A DNA stretch of 64,000 nt from Aplectana chamaeleonis (lineage: Eukaryota > Nematoda > Chromadorea > Rhabditida > Cosmocercidae): the NCBI GenBank assembly GCA_029168955.1, contig JAPDOI010001053.1, forward strand, positions 1 through 64,000, given 5' to 3'. A model generated the notes under the pieces. The model ran no database searches, had not been told where the DNA came from, and saw only the letters and a program-made list of their open reading frames with translations. Of this stretch, positions 15,001 to 28,823 are shown piece by piece. Both the position numbers and the translations under genes were made by a program. How positions within the stretch are numbered: position 1 is the stretch's first letter; the number at the start of each line of letters is the position of its first letter.

Positions 15001-18000
15001 CCCGGCACTGGCGCTTGGATAGAATTCCATGGTGTGTCCCGGCACTGGCGCTTGGATGGGAATTCCATGGTGTGTCCCGGCACTGGCGCTTGATAGAGAT
15101 TCCATGGTGTGTCCCGGCACTGGCGCTTGGATAGAATTCCATGGTGTGTCCCGGCACTAGCGCTTGGATAGAATTCCATGGTGTGTCCGGCACTGGCGCT
15201 TGGATAGAATTCCATGGTGTGTCCCGGCACTAGCGCTTGGATGGGAATTCCATGGTGTGTCCCGGCACTGGCGCTTGAGTAGAATTCCATGGTGTGTCCC
15301 GGCACTGGCGCTTGGATAGAATTCCATGGTGTGTCCCGGCACTGGCGCTTGGATAGAATTCCATGGTGTGTCCCGGCACTGGCGCTTGGATAGAATTCCA
15401 TGGTGTGTCCCGGCACTAGCGCTTGAGTAGAATTCCATGGTGTGTCCCGGCACTGGCGCTTGAGTAGAATTCCATGGTGTGTCCCGGCACTGGCGCTTGG
15501 ATAGAATTCCATGGTGTGTCCCGGCACTAGCGCTTGGATAGAGATTCCATGGTGTGTCCCGGCACTGGCGCTTGAGTAGAATTCCATGGTGTGTCCCGGC
15601 ACTGGCGCTTGGATAGAATTCCATGGTGTGTCCCGGCACTAGCGCTTGGAGTGGGAATTCCATGGTGTGTCCGGCACTAGCGCTTGGATAGAATTCCATG
15701 GTGTGTCCCGGCACTAGCGCTTGAGTGGGAATTCCATGGTGTGTCCCGGCACTGGCGCTTGGATAGAGATTCCATGGTGTGTCCGGCACTAGCGCTTGGA
15801 TAGAATTCCATGGTGTGTCCCGGCACTAGCGCTTGGATAGAATTCCATGGTGTGTCCCGGCACTAGCGCTTGGATAGAATTCCATGGTGTGTCCCGGCAC
15901 TGGCGCTTGAGTAGAATTCCATGGTGTGTCCCGGCACTAGCGCTTGGATAGAATTCCATGGTGTGTCCCGGCACTAGCGCTTGGATAGAATTCCATGGTG
16001 TGTCCCGGCACTGGCGCTTGGATAGAATTCCATGGTGTGTCCCGGCACTGGCGCTTGGATAGAGATTCCATGGTGTGTCCCGGCACTGGCGCTTGGATAG
16101 AATTCCATGGTGTGTCCCGGCACTGGCGCTTGAGTAGAATTCCATGGTGTGTCCCGGCACTGGCGCTTGAGTAGAGATTCCATGGTGTGTCCCGGCACTG
16201 GCGCTTGGATAGAGATTCCATGGTGTGTCCCGGCACTGGCGCTTGGATAGAATTCCATGGTGTGTCCCGGCACTAGCGCTTGGATAGAATTCCATGGTGT
16301 GTCCCGGCACTGGCGCTTGGATAGAATTCCATGGTGTGTCCCGGCACTAGCGCTTGGATAGAATTCCATGGTGTGTCCCGGCACTAGCGCTTGGATAGAA
16401 TTCCATGGTGTGTCCGGCACTGGCGCTTGGATAGAATTCCATGGTGTGTCCCGGCACTAGCGCTTGAGTAGAATTCCATGGTGTGTCCCGGCACTGGCGC
16501 TTGGATAGAATTCCATGGTGTGTCCCGGCACTAGCGCTTGGATAGAATTCCATGGTGTGTCCCGGCACTGGCGCTTGGATAGAATTCCATGGTGTGTCCC
16601 GGCACTAGCGCTTGGATAGAGATTCCATGGTGTGTCCCGGCACTGGCGCTTGGATAGAATTCCATGGTGTGTCCCGGCACTGGCGCTTGGATAGAGATTC
16701 CATGGTGTGTCCCGGCACTGGCGCTTGGATAGAGATTCCATGGTGTGTCCCGGCACTGGCGCTTGGATAGAATTCCATGGTGTGTCCCGGCACTAGCGCT
16801 TGAGTAGAATTCCATGGTGTGTCCCGGCACTGGCGCTTGGATAGAATTCCATGGTGTGTCCCGGCACTAGCGCTTGAGTAGAATTCCATGGTGTGTCCCG
16901 GCACTGGCGCTTGAGTAGAATTCCATGGTGTGTCCCGGCACTAGCGCTTGGATAGAATTCCATGGTGTGTCCGGCACTGGCGCTTGGATAGAATTCCATG
17001 GTGTGTCCCGGCACTAGCGCTTGGATAGAATTCCATGGTGTGTCCGGCACTAGCGCTTGGATAGAATTCCATGGTGTGTCCCGGCACTAGCGCTTGGATA
17101 GAATTCCATGGTGTGTCCCGGCACTGGCGCTTGGATAGAATTCCATGGTGTGTCCCGGCACTGGCGCTTGGATAGAATTCCATGGTGTGTCCCGGCACTG
17201 GCGCTTGGATAGAATTCCATGGTGTGTCCCGGCACTAGCGCTTGGATAGAATTCCATGGTGTGTCCCGGCACTGGCGCTTGGATAGAATTCCATGGTGTG
17301 TCCCGGCACTGGCGCTTGGATAGAGATTCCATGGTGTGTCCGGCACTGGCGCTTGGATAGAATTCCATGGTGTGTCCCGGCACTAGCGCTTGGATAGAAT
17401 TCCATGGTGTGTCCCGGCACTAGCGCATTGATAGAATTCCATGGTGTGTCCCGGCACTAGCGCTTGGATAGAATTCCATGGTGTGTCCCGGCACTGGCGC
17501 TTGGATAGAATTCCATGGTGTGTCCCGGCACTGGCGCATGGATAGAATTCCATGGTGTGTCCGGCACTAGCGCTTGGATAGAATTCCATGGTGTGTCCCG
17601 GCACTGGCGCTTGGATAGAATTCCATGGTGTGTCCCGGCACTGGCGCTTGGATAGAATTCCATGGTGTGTCCCGGCACTGGCGCTTGGATAGAATTCCAT
17701 GGTGTGTCCCGGCACTGGCGCTTGGATAGAATTCCATGGTGTGTCCCGGCACTAGCGCTTGGATAGAATTCCATGGTGTGTCCCGGCACTGGCGCTTGGA
17801 TAGAATTCCATGGTGTGTCCCGGCACTGGCGCTTGAGTAGAATTCCATGGTGTGTCCCGGCACTAGCGCTTGGATAGAATTCCATGGTGTGTCCCGGCAC
17901 TAGCGCTTGGATGGGAATTCCATGGTGTGTCCCGGCACTAGCGCTTGGATAGAATTCCATGGTGTGTCCCGGCACTAGCGCTTGAGTAGAATTCCATGGT

Positions 18001-21000
18001 GTGTCCCGGCACTGGCGCTTGGATAAATTCCATGGTGTGTCCCGGCACTAGCGCTTGGATAGAATTCCATGGTGTGTCCCGGCACTAGCGCTTGAGTAGA
18101 ATTCCATGGTGTGTCCCGGCACTAGCGCTTGGATAGAATTCCATGGTGTGTCCCGGCACTAGCGCTTGGATAGAATTCCATGGTGTGTCCCGGCACTAGC
18201 GCCTGGATAGAATTCCATGGTGTGTCCCGGCACTAGCGCTTGAGTAGAATTCCATGGTGTGTCCCGGCACTAGCGCTTGGATAGAATTCCATGGTGTGTC
18301 CCGGCACTAGCGCTTGGATAGAATTCCATGGTGTGTCCCGGCACTAGCGCTTGGATAGAATTCCATGGTGTGTCCCGGCACTAGCGCTTGGATAGAATTC
18401 CATGGTGTGTCCCGGCACTAGCGCTTGAGTAGAATTCCATGGTGTGTCCCGGCACTGGCGCTTGGATAGAGATTCCATGGTGTGTCCGGCACTAGCGCTT
18501 GGATAGAATTCCATGGTGTGTCCCGGCACTGGCGCTTGGATAGAATTCCATGGTGTGTCCCGGCACTAGCGCTTGAGTGGGAATTCCATGGTGTGTCCCG
18601 GCACTAGCGCTTGGATAGAATTCCATGGTGTGTCCCGGCACTAGCGCTTGGATAGAATTCCATGGTGTGTCCCGGCACTAGCGCTTGGATAGAATTCCAT
18701 GGTGTGTCCCGGCACTAGCGCTTGGATAGAATTCCATGGTGTGTCCCGGCACTAGCGCTTGGATAGAATTCCATGGTGTGTCCCGGCACTAGCGCTTGAG
18801 TAGAATTCCATGGTGTGTCCCGGCACTAGCGCTTGGATAGAATTCCATGGTGTGTCCCGGCACTAGCGCATTGACAGAATTCCATGGTGTGTCCCGGCAC
18901 TAGCGCTTGGATAGAATTCCATGGTGTGTCCCGGCACTAGCGCTTGGATAGAATTCCATGGTGTGTCCCGGCACTAGCGCTTGGATAGAATTCCATGGTG
19001 TGTCCCGGCACTAGCGCTTGGATAGAATTCCATGGTGTGTCCCGGCACTGGCGCTTGGATAGAATTCCATGGTGTGTCCCGGCACTGGCGCTTGGATAGA
19101 ATTCCATGGTGTGTCCCGGCACTGGCGCTTGGATAGAATTCCATGGTGCGCCCCGGCACTGGCGCTTGGATAGAATTCCATGGTGTGTCCCGGCACTGGC
19201 GCTTGGATAGAATTCCATGGTGTGTCCCGGCACTAGCGCATTGACAGAATTCCATGGTGTGTCCCGGCACTAGCGCTTGGATAGAATTCCATGGTGTGTC
19301 CCGGCACTGGCGCTTGGATAGAATTCCATGGTGTGTCCCGGCACTGGCGCTTGGAGTAGAATTCCATGGTGTGTCCCGGCACTGGCGCTTGGATAGAATT
19401 CCATGGTGTGTCCCGGCACTAGCGCATTGATAGAATTCCATGGTGTGTCCCGGCACTGGCGCTTGGATAGAATTCCATGGTGTGTCCCGGCACTGGCGCT
19501 TGGATAGAATTCCATGGTGTGTCCCGGCACTGGCGCTTGGATAGAATTCCATGGTGTGTCCCGGCACTAGCGCTTGGATAGAATTCCATGGTGTGTCCCG
19601 GCACTAGCGCTTGGATAGAATTCCATGGTGTGTCCGGCACTAGCGCTTGGATAGAATTCCATGGTGTGTCCCGGCACTGGCGCTTGGATGGGAATTCCAT
19701 GGTGTGTCCCGGCACTGGCGCTTGGATAGAGATTCCATGGTGTGTCCCGGCACTAGCGCTTGGATAGAATTCCATGGTGTGTCCCGGCACTAGCGCTTGG
19801 ATAGAATTCCATGGTGTGTCCCGGCACTGGCGCTTGGATAGAATTCCATGGTGTGTCCCGGCACTAGCGCTTGAGTAGAATTCCATGGTGTGTCCCGGCA
19901 CTGGCGCTTGGATAGAATTCCATGGTGTGTCCCGGCACTGGCGCTTGGATAGAATTCCATGGTGTGTCCCGGCACTAGCGCTTGGATAGAATTCCATGGT
20001 GTGTCCCGGCACTGGCGCTTGGATAGAATTCCATGGTGTGTCCCGGCACTAGCGCTTGGATAGAATTCCATGGTGTGTCCCGGCACTGGCGCTTGAGTAG
20101 AATTCCATGGTGTGTCCCGGCACTAGCGCTTGGATAGAATTCCATGGTGTGTCCCGGCACTAGCGCTTGAGTAGAATTCCATGGTGTGTCCCGGCACTAG
20201 CGCTTGGATAGAATTCCATGGTGTGTCCCGGCACTGGCGCTTGGAGTAGAATTCCATGGTGTGTCCCGGCACTAGCGCTTGGATAGAATTCCATGGTGTG
20301 TCCCGGCACTGGCGCTTGGATAGAATTCCATGGTGTGTCCCGGCACTGGCGCTTGGATAGAATTCCATGGTGTGTCCCGGCACTGGCGCGGAGTAGAATT
20401 CCATGGTGTGTCCCGGCACTAGCGCTTGGATAGAATTCCATGGTGTGTCCCGGCACTAGCGCTTGGATAGAATTCCATGGTGTGTCCCGGCACTGGCGCT
20501 TGGATAGAATTCCATGGTGTGTCCGGCACTGGCGCTTGGATAGAATTCCATGGTGTGTCCCGGCACTGGCGCTTGGATAGAATTCCATGGTGTGTCCGGC
20601 ACTGGCGCTTGGATAGAATTCCATGGTGTGTCCCGGCACTAGCGCTTGGATAGAATTCCATGGTGTGTCCCGGCACTGGCGCTTGGATAGAATTCCATGG
20701 TGTGTCCCGGCACTGGCGCTTGGATAGAATTCCATGGTGTGTCCCGGCACTGGCGCTTGGATAGAATTCCATGGTGTGTCCCGGCACTAGCGCTTGGATA
20801 GAATTCCATGGTGTGTCCCGGCACTGGCGCTTGAGTAGAATTCCATGGTGTGTCCCGGCACTAGCGCTTGGATAGAATTCCATGGTGTGTCCCGGCACTA
20901 GCGCTTGGATAGAATTCCATGGTGTGTCCCGGCACTGGCGCTTGGATGGGAATTCCATGGTGTGTCCCGGCACTAGCGCTTGGATAGAGATTCCATGGTG

Positions 21001-24000
21001 TGTCCCGGCACTGGCGCTTGAGTAGAGATTCCATGGTGTGTCCCGGCACTAGCGCTTGGATAGAATTCCATGGTGTGTCCCGGCACTGGCGCTTGAGTAG
21101 AATTCCATGGTGTGTCCCGGCACTGGCGCTTGAGTAGAATTCCATGGTGTGTCCCGGCACTGGCGCTTGAGTAGAATTCCATGGTGTGTCCCGGCACTAG
21201 CGCTTGGATAGAATTCCATGGTGTGTCCCGGCACTGGCGCTTGGATAGAATTCCATGGTGTGTCCCGGCACTGGCGCTTGAGTAGAGATTCCATGGTGTG
21301 TCCCGGCACTGGCGCTTGGATAGAATTCCATGGTGTGTCCCGGCACTAGCGCTTGAGTAGAATTCCATGGTGTGTCCCGGCACTAGCGCTTGGATAGAGA
21401 TTCCATGGTGTGTCCCGGCACTGGCGCTTGAGTAGAATTCCATGGTGTGTCCCGGCACTGGCGCTTGGATAGAGATTCCATGGTGTGTCCCGGCACTAGC
21501 GCTTGGATAGAATTCCATGGTGTGTCCCGGCACTGGCGCTTGGATAGAATTCCATGGTGTGTCCCGGCACTAGCGCTTGGATAGAATTCCATGGTGTGTC
21601 CCGGCACTGGCGCTTGAGTAGAATTCCATGGTGTGTCCCGGCACTAGCGCTTGGATAGAATTCCATGGTGTGTCCCGGCACTGGCGCTTGAGTAGAATTC
21701 CATGGTGTGTCCCGGCACTGGCGCTTGAGTAGAATTCCATGGTGTGTCCGGCACTGGCGCTTGGATAGAATTCCATGGTGTGTCCCGGCACTAGCGCTTG
21801 AGTAGAATTCCATGGTGTGTCCCGGCACTGGCGCTTGGATAGAATTCCATGGTGTGTCCCGGCACTGGCGCTTGAGTGGGAATTCCATGGTGTGTCCCGG
21901 CACTAGCGCTTGGATAGAATTCCATGGTGTGTCCCGGCACTGGCGCTTGAGTAGAATTCCATGGTGTGTCCCGGCACTGGCGCTTGGATAGAATTCCATG
22001 GTGTGTCCCGGCACTGGCGCTTGGATAGAATTCCATGGTGTGTCCCGGCACTGGCGCTTGATGGGAATTCCATGGTGTGTCCCGGCACTAGCGCTTGGAT
22101 AGAATTCCATGGTGTGTCCCGGCACTGGCGCTTGAGTAGAATTCCATGGTGTGTCCCGGCACTAGCGCTTGGATAGAATTCCATGGTGTGTCCCGGCACT
22201 GGCGCTTGAGTAGAGATTCCATGGTGTGTCCCGGCACTAGCGCTTGGATAGAATTCCATGGTGTGTCCCGGCACTGGCGCTTGAGTAGAATTCCATGGTG
22301 TGTCCCGGCACTAGCGCTTGGATAGAATTCCATGGTGTGTCCCGGCACTAGCGCTTGATAGAATTCCATGGTGTGTCCCGGCACTGGCGCTTGGATAGAA
22401 TTCCATGGTGTGTCCCGGCACTAGCGCATGGATAGAATTCCATGGTGTGTCCCGGCACTGGCGCTTGGATAGAATTCCATGGTGTGTCCCGGCACTAGCG
22501 CTTGGATAGAATTCCATGGTGTGTCCCGGCACTGGCGCTTGGATAGAATTCCATGGTGTGTCCCGGCACTAGCGCTTGGATAGAATTCCATGGTGTGTCC
22601 CGGCACTGGCGCTTGGATAGAATTCCATGGTGTGTCCCGGCACTGGCGCTTGAGTGGGAATTCCATGGTGTGTCCCGGCACTGGCGCTTGGATAGAATTC
22701 CATGGTGTGTCCCGGCACTAGCGCTTGGATAGAATTCCATGGTGTGTCCCGGCACTAGCGCTTGAGTAGAATTCCATGGTGTGTCCCGGCACTAGCGCTT
22801 GAGTAGAATTCCATGGTGTGTCCCGGCACTGGCGCTTGGATAGAATTCCATGGTGTGTCCCGGCACTAGCGCTTGGATAGAATTCCATGGTGTGTCCCGG
22901 CACTAGCGCTTGGATAGAATTCCATGGTGTGTCCCGGCACTAGCGCTTGGATAGAATTCCATGGTGTGTCCCGGCACTGGCGCTTGGATAGAATTCCATG
23001 GTGTGTCCGGCACTAGCGCTTGGATAGAATTCCATGGTGTGTCCCGGCACTAGCGCTTGGATAGAATTCCATGGTGTGTCCCGGCACTAGCGCATTGACA
23101 GAATTCCATGGTGTGCCCCGGCCCTAGCGCTTGAGTAGAATTCCATGGTGTCTCCCGGCACTAGCGCTTGGATAGAATTCCATGGTGTGTCCCGGCACTA
23201 GCGCTTGGATAGAATTCCATGGTGTGTCCCGGCACTAGCGCCTGGATAGAATTACATGGTGTGTCCGGCACTGGCGCTTGGATAGAATTCCATGGTGTGT
23301 CCCGGCACTGGCGCTTGGATAGAGATTCCATGGTGTGTCCCGGCACTGGCGCTTGGACAGAATTCCATGGTGTGTCCCGGCACTGGCGCTTGATAGAATT
23401 CCATGGTGTGTCCGGCACTAGCGCTTGGATAGAATTCCATGGTGTGTCCCGGCACTAGCGCTTGAGTAGAATTCCATGGTGTGTCCCGGCACTGGCGCTT
23501 GGATAGAATTCCATGGTGTGTCCCGGCACTGGCGCTTGAGTAGAATTCCATGGTGTGTCCCGGCACTGGCGCTTGGATAGAATTCCATGGTGTGTCCCGG
23601 CACTGGCGCTTGGATAGAATTCCATGGTGTGTCCCGGCACTAGCGCTTGGATAGAATTCCATGGTGTGTCCCGGCACTAGCGCTTGGATAGAATTCCATG
23701 GTGTGTCCCGCCACTAGCCCATTGACAGAATTCCATGGTGTGTCCCGGCACTGGCGCTTGGATAGAATTCCATGGTGTGTCCCGGCACTAGCGCTTGAGT
23801 GGGAATTCCATGGTGTGTCCCGGCACTGGCGCTTGGAGTAGAATTCCATGGTGTGTCCCGGCACTGGCGCTTGGATAGAATTCCATGGTGTGTCCCGGCA
23901 CTAGCGCTTGAGTAGAGATTCCATGGTGTGTCCCGGCACTGGCGCTTGGATAGAATTCCATGGTGTGTCCCGGCACTGGCGCTTGAGATAGAATTCCATG

Positions 24001-27000
24001 GTGTGTCCCGGCACTGGCGCTTGAGTAGAATTCCATGGTGTGTCCCGGCACTGGCGCTTGGATAGAATTCCATGGTGTGTCCCGGCGCTAGCGCTTGGAT
24101 AGAATTCCATGGTGTGTCCCGGCACTAGCGCTTGAGTAGAATTCCATGGTGTGTCCCGGCACTAGCGCTTGGATAGAATTCCATGGTGTGTCCTGGCACT
24201 AGCGCTTGAGTAGAATTCCATGGTGTGTCCCGGCACTAGAGCTTGGATAGAATTCCATGGTGTGTCCCGGCACTAGCGCTTGAGTAGATTTCCATGGTGT
24301 GTCCCGGCACTAGCGCGTGACTAGCATTCCATGGTGTGTCCCGGCACTAGCGCATTGACAGAATTCCATGGTGTGTCCCGGCACTAGCGCTTGAGTAGAA
24401 TTCCATGGTGTGTCCCGGCACTAGCGCTTGAGTAGAATTCCATGGTGTGTCCCGGCACTAGCGCTTGAGTAGAATTCCATGGTGTGTCCCGGCACTGGCG
24501 CTTGGATAGAATTCCATGGTGTGTCCCGGCACTAGCGCTTGAGTAGAATTCCATGGTGTGTCCCGGCACTAGCGCTTGGATAGAATTCCATGGTGTGTCC
24601 CGGCACTGGGGCTTGAGTAGAATTCCATGGTGTGTCCCGGCACTAGCGCTTGGATAGAATTCCATGGTGTGTCCCGGCACTAGCGCTTGAGTAGAATTCC
24701 ATGGTGTGTCCCGGCACTAGCGCTTGAGTAGAATTCCATGGTGTGTCCCGGCACTAGCGCTTGGATAGAATTCCATGGTGTGTCCCGGCACTAGCGCTTG
24801 AGTAGAATTCCATGGTGTGTCCCGGCACTAGCGCTTGGATAGAATTCTATGGTGTGTCCTGGCACTAGCGCTTGAGTAGAATTCCATGGTGTGTCCCGGC
24901 ACTAGCGCTTGGATAGAATTCCATGGTGTGTCCCGGCACTAGCGCATTGACAGAATTCCATGGTGTGTCCCGGCACTAGCGCTTGGATAGAATTCCATGG
25001 TGTGTCCCGGCACTAGCGCTTGAGTAGAATTCCATGGTGTGTCCCGGCACTAGCGCTTGAGTAGAATTCCATGGTGTGTCCCGGCACTAGCGCTTGGATA
25101 GAATTCTACGCTGTGTCCTGGCACTAGCGCTTGAGTAGAATTCCATGGTGTGTCCCGGCACTAGCGCTTGGACAGAATTTCATGGTGTGTCCCGGCACTA
25201 GCGCTTGGATAGAATTCCATGGTGTGTCCCGGCACTAGCGCTTGGATAGAATTCCATGGTGTGTCCCGGCACTAGCGCATTGACAGAATTCCATGGTGTG
25301 TCCCGGCACTAGCGCTTGGATAGAATTCCATGGTGTGTCCCGGCACTAGCGCTTGGATAGAATTCCATGGTGTGTCCCGGCACTAGCGCTTGGATAGAAT
25401 TCCATGGTGTGTCCCGGCACTAGCGCTTGGATAGAATTCCATGGTGTGTCCCGGCACTAGCGCTTGGATAGAATTCCATGGTGTGTCCCGGCACTAGCGC
25501 TTGGATAGAATTCCATGGTGTGTCCCGGCACTAGCGCTTGGATAGAATTCCATGGTGTGTCCCGGCACTAGCGCATTGACAGAATTCCATGGTGTGTCCC
25601 GGCACTAGCGCTTGGATAGAATTCCATGGTGTGTCCCGGCACTAGCGCTTGAGTAGAATTCCATGGTGTGTCCCGGCACTAGCGCTTGGATAGAATTCCA
25701 TGGTGTGTCCCGGCACTAGCGCTTGGATAGAATTCCATGGTGTGTCCCGGCACTAGCGCCTGGATAGAATTCCATGGTGTGTCCCGGCACTAGCGCTTGG
25801 ATAGAATTCCATGGTGTGTCCCGGCACTAGCGCTTGGATAGAATTCCATGGTGTGTCCCGGCACTAGCGCTTGAGTAGAATTCCATGGTGTGTCCCGGCA
25901 CTAGCGCTTGGATAGAATTCCATGGTGTGTCCCGGCACTAGCGCATTGACAGAATTCCATGGTGTGTCCCGGCACTAGCGCTTGGATAGAATTCCATGGT
26001 GTGTCCCGGCACTAGCGCTTGGATAGAATTCCATGGTGTGTCCCGGCACTAGCGCTTGGATAGAATTCCATGGTGTGTCCCGGCACTAGCGCTTGGATAG
26101 AATTCCATGGTGTGTCCCGGCACTAGCGCTTGAGTAGAATTCCATGGTGTGTCCCGGCACTAGCGCTTGAGTAGAATTCCATGGTGTGTCCCGGCACTAG
26201 CGCATTGACAGAATTCCATGGTGTGTCCCGGCACTAGCGCTTGGATAGAATTCCATGGTGTGTCCCGGCACTAGCGCTTGGATAGAATTCCATGGTGTGT
26301 CCCGGCACTAGCGCATTGACAGAATTCCATGGTGTGTCCCGGCACTAGCGCTTGGACAGAATTCCATGGTGTGTCCCGGCATTAGCGCTTGAGTAGAATT
26401 CCATGGTGTGTCCCGGCACTAGCGCTTGGATAGAATTCTATGCTGTGTCCTGGCACTAGCGCTTGAGTAGAATTCCATGGTGTGTCCCGGCACTAGCGCT
26501 TGGATAGAATTCCATGGTGTGTCCCGGCACTAGCGCTTGAGTAGAATTCCATGGTGTGTCCCGGCACTAGCGCTTGAGTAGAATTCCATGGTGTGTCCCG
26601 GCACTAGCGCTTGGATAGAATTCTACGCTGTGTCCTGGCACTAGCGCTTGAGTAGAATTCCATGGTGTGTCCCGGCACTAGCGCTTGAGTAGAATTCCAT
26701 GGTGTGTCCCGGCACTAGCGCTTGAGTAGAATTCCATGGTGTGTCCCGGCACTAGCGCTTGAGTAGAATTCCATGGTGTGTCCCGGCACTAGCGCTTGGA
26801 TAGAATTCTATGCTGTGTCCTGGCACTAGCGCTTGAGTAGAATTCCATGGTGTGTCCCGGCACTAGCGCTTGGATAGAATTCTATGCTGTGTCCTGGCAC
26901 TAGCGCTTGAGTAGAATTCCATGGTGTGTCCCGGCACTAGCGCTTGGATAGAATTCCATGGTGTGTCCCGGCACTAGCGCTTGAATAGAATTCCATGGTG

Positions 27001-28758
27001 TGTCCCGGCACTAGCGCTTGGACAGAATTTCATGGTGTGTCCCGGCACTAGCGCTTGAGTAGAATTCCATGGTGTGTCCCGGCACTAGCGCTTGAGTAGA
27101 ATTCCATGGTGTGTCCCGGCACTAGCGCTTGGACAGAATTTCATGGTGTGTCCCGGCATTAGCGCTTGAGTAGAATTCCATGGTGTGTCCCGGCACTAGC
27201 GCTTGAGTAGAATTCCATGGTGTGTCCCGGCACTAGCGCTTGAGTAGAATTCCATGGTGTGTCCCGGCACTAGCGCTTGGATAGAATTCTACGCTGTGTC
27301 CTGGCACTAGCGCTTGAGTAGAATTCCATGGTGTGTCCCGGCACTAGCGCTTGGATAGAATTCCATGGTGTGTCCCGGCACTAGCGCTTGAGTAGAATTC
27401 CATGGTGTGTCCCGGCACTAGCGCTTGAGTAGAATTCCATGGTGTGTCCCGGCACTAGCGCTTGAGTAGAATTCCATGGTGTGTCCCGGCACTAGCGCTT
27501 GAGTAGAATTCCATGGTGTGTCCCGGCACTAGCGCTTGGACAGAATTTCATGGTGTGTCCCGGCATTAGCGCTTGAGTAGAATTCCATGGTGTGTCCCGG
27601 CACTAGCGCTTGGATAGAATTCTATGCTGTGTCCTGGCACTAGCGCTTGAGTAGAATTCCATGGTGTGTCCCGGCACTAGCGCTTGGATAGAATTCCATG
27701 GTGTGTCCCGGCACTAGCGCTTGAGTAGAATTCCATGGTGTGTCCCGGCACTAGCGCTTGGACAGAATTTCATGGTGTGTCCCGGCATTAGCGCTTGAGT
27801 AGAATTCCATGGTGTGTCCCGGCACTAGCGCTTGGACAGAATTTCATGGTGTGTCCCGGCACTAGCGCTTGAGTAGAATTCCATGGTGTGTCCCGGCACT
27901 AGCGCTTGAGTAGAATTCCATGGTGTGTCCCGGCACTAGCGCTTGAGTAGAATTCCATGGTGTGTCCCGGCACTAGCGCTTGAGTAGAATTCCATGGTGT
28001 GTCCCGGCACTAGCGCTTGAGTAGAATTCCATGGTGTGTCCCGGCACTAGCGCTTGAGTAGAATTCCATGGTGTGTCCCGGCACTAGCGCTTGGACAGAA
28101 TTTCATGGTGTGTCCCGGCATTAGCGCTTGAGTAGAATTCCATGGTGTGTCCCGGCACTAGCGCTTGAGTAGAATTCCATGGTGTGTCCCGGCACTAGCG
28201 CTTGGATAGAATTCCATGGTGTGTCCCGGCACTAGCGCTTGAGTAGAATTCCATGGTGTGTCCCGGCACTAGCGCTTGAGTAGAATTCCATGGTGTGTCC
28301 CGGCACTAGCGCTTGGACAGAATTTCATGGTGTGTCCCGGCATTAGCGCTTGAGTAGAATTCCATGGTGTGTCCCGGCACTAGCGCTTGGATAGAATTCT
28401 ATGCTGTGTCCTGGCACTAGCGCTTGAGTAGAATTCCATGGTGTGTCCCGGCACTAGCGCTTGGATAGAATTCCATGGTGTGTCCCGGCACTAGCGCTTG
28501 AGTAGAATTCCATGGTGTGTCCCGGCACTAGCGCTTGAGTAGAATTCCATGGTGTGTCCCGGCACTAGCGCTTGGATAGAATTCTATGCTGTGTCCTGGC
28601 ACTAGCGCTTGAGTAGAATTCCATGGTGTGTCCCGGCTCTAGCGCTTGAGTAGAATTTCATGGTGTGTCCGGCACTAGCGCTTGAGTACAATTCCATGGT
28701 GTGTCCCGGCACTAGCGCTTGAGTACAATTCCATGGTGTGTCCCGGCACTAGCGCTTG
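1..28758. repeat. 37-bp satellite DNA array (about 777 copies)
   Basis: A head-to-tail array of one 37-bp unit with no spacers. The unit contains overlapping EcoRI and NcoI sites (GAATTCCATGG), then GTGTGTCCCGGCAC, then AGCGCTTGGATA. Common variants are TGGCGC for TAGCGC, GAGTA for GGATA, CATTGACA for CTTGGATA, and units one or two bases short or long (GTGTCCGG, AGAGATTCC, ATAAATTCC, TGGGAATTCC). The array continues past the left edge of the window and ends sharply at 28758. Because 37 is not a multiple of 3, three units (111 bp) make a 37-codon period, and long minus-strand reading frames arise without coding. This is typical satellite DNA. Its chromosomal role cannot be read from sequence. 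Confidence 0.98.
24840..28758. repeat. Right-edge variant domain of the 37-bp satellite
   Basis: In this part the TGGCGC variant and the one-base indels that are common further left have practically vanished. Two marked unit types appear instead. One reads TCTATGCTGTGTCCTGG or TCTACGCTGTGTCCTGG, for example at 25106, 26437, 26622, 27621 and 28398. The other reads GACAGAATTTCATGG and is usually followed by CATTAGCGC, for example at 27541, 27763, 28096 and 28318. A block of about six units starting at 27541 recurs at 28318, exactly 777 bp (21 units) later. This indicates segmental duplication by unequal exchange inside the array. Confidence 0.85.
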
Positions 28759-28819
28759 CCCCTCGGAGCTCTCGATTTCCGGTGAAAATCCAAAGGCTGC
28801 CTTTATCGTGAGCACTGCA
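28759..28819. mobile_element. Right end of a TTAA MITE (family A) at the satellite edge
   Basis: The satellite stops inside a stretch that aligns with the right end of the element at 29447-29873: GGTGAAAATCC, then TTATCGTGAGCACTGCA, followed by TTAA at 28820-28823. The rest of the element is missing, so the array boundary coincides with a truncated MITE. Confidence 0.6.
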
Positions 28820-28823
28820 TTAA

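Noticed and set aside
86..24680. Dozens of minus-strand open frames (up to 555 codons, for example 12824-14491) encoding GHTMEFYPSASAG-type repeats
   Set aside because: They follow the 37-bp satellite. Three units make a frame without stops, start and stop positions change with every indel, and nothing besides repeat composition supports coding.
1..28758. CRISPR-like regular repeats
   Set aside because: Units are directly adjacent with no spacers, and the array is a eukaryotic-type satellite.
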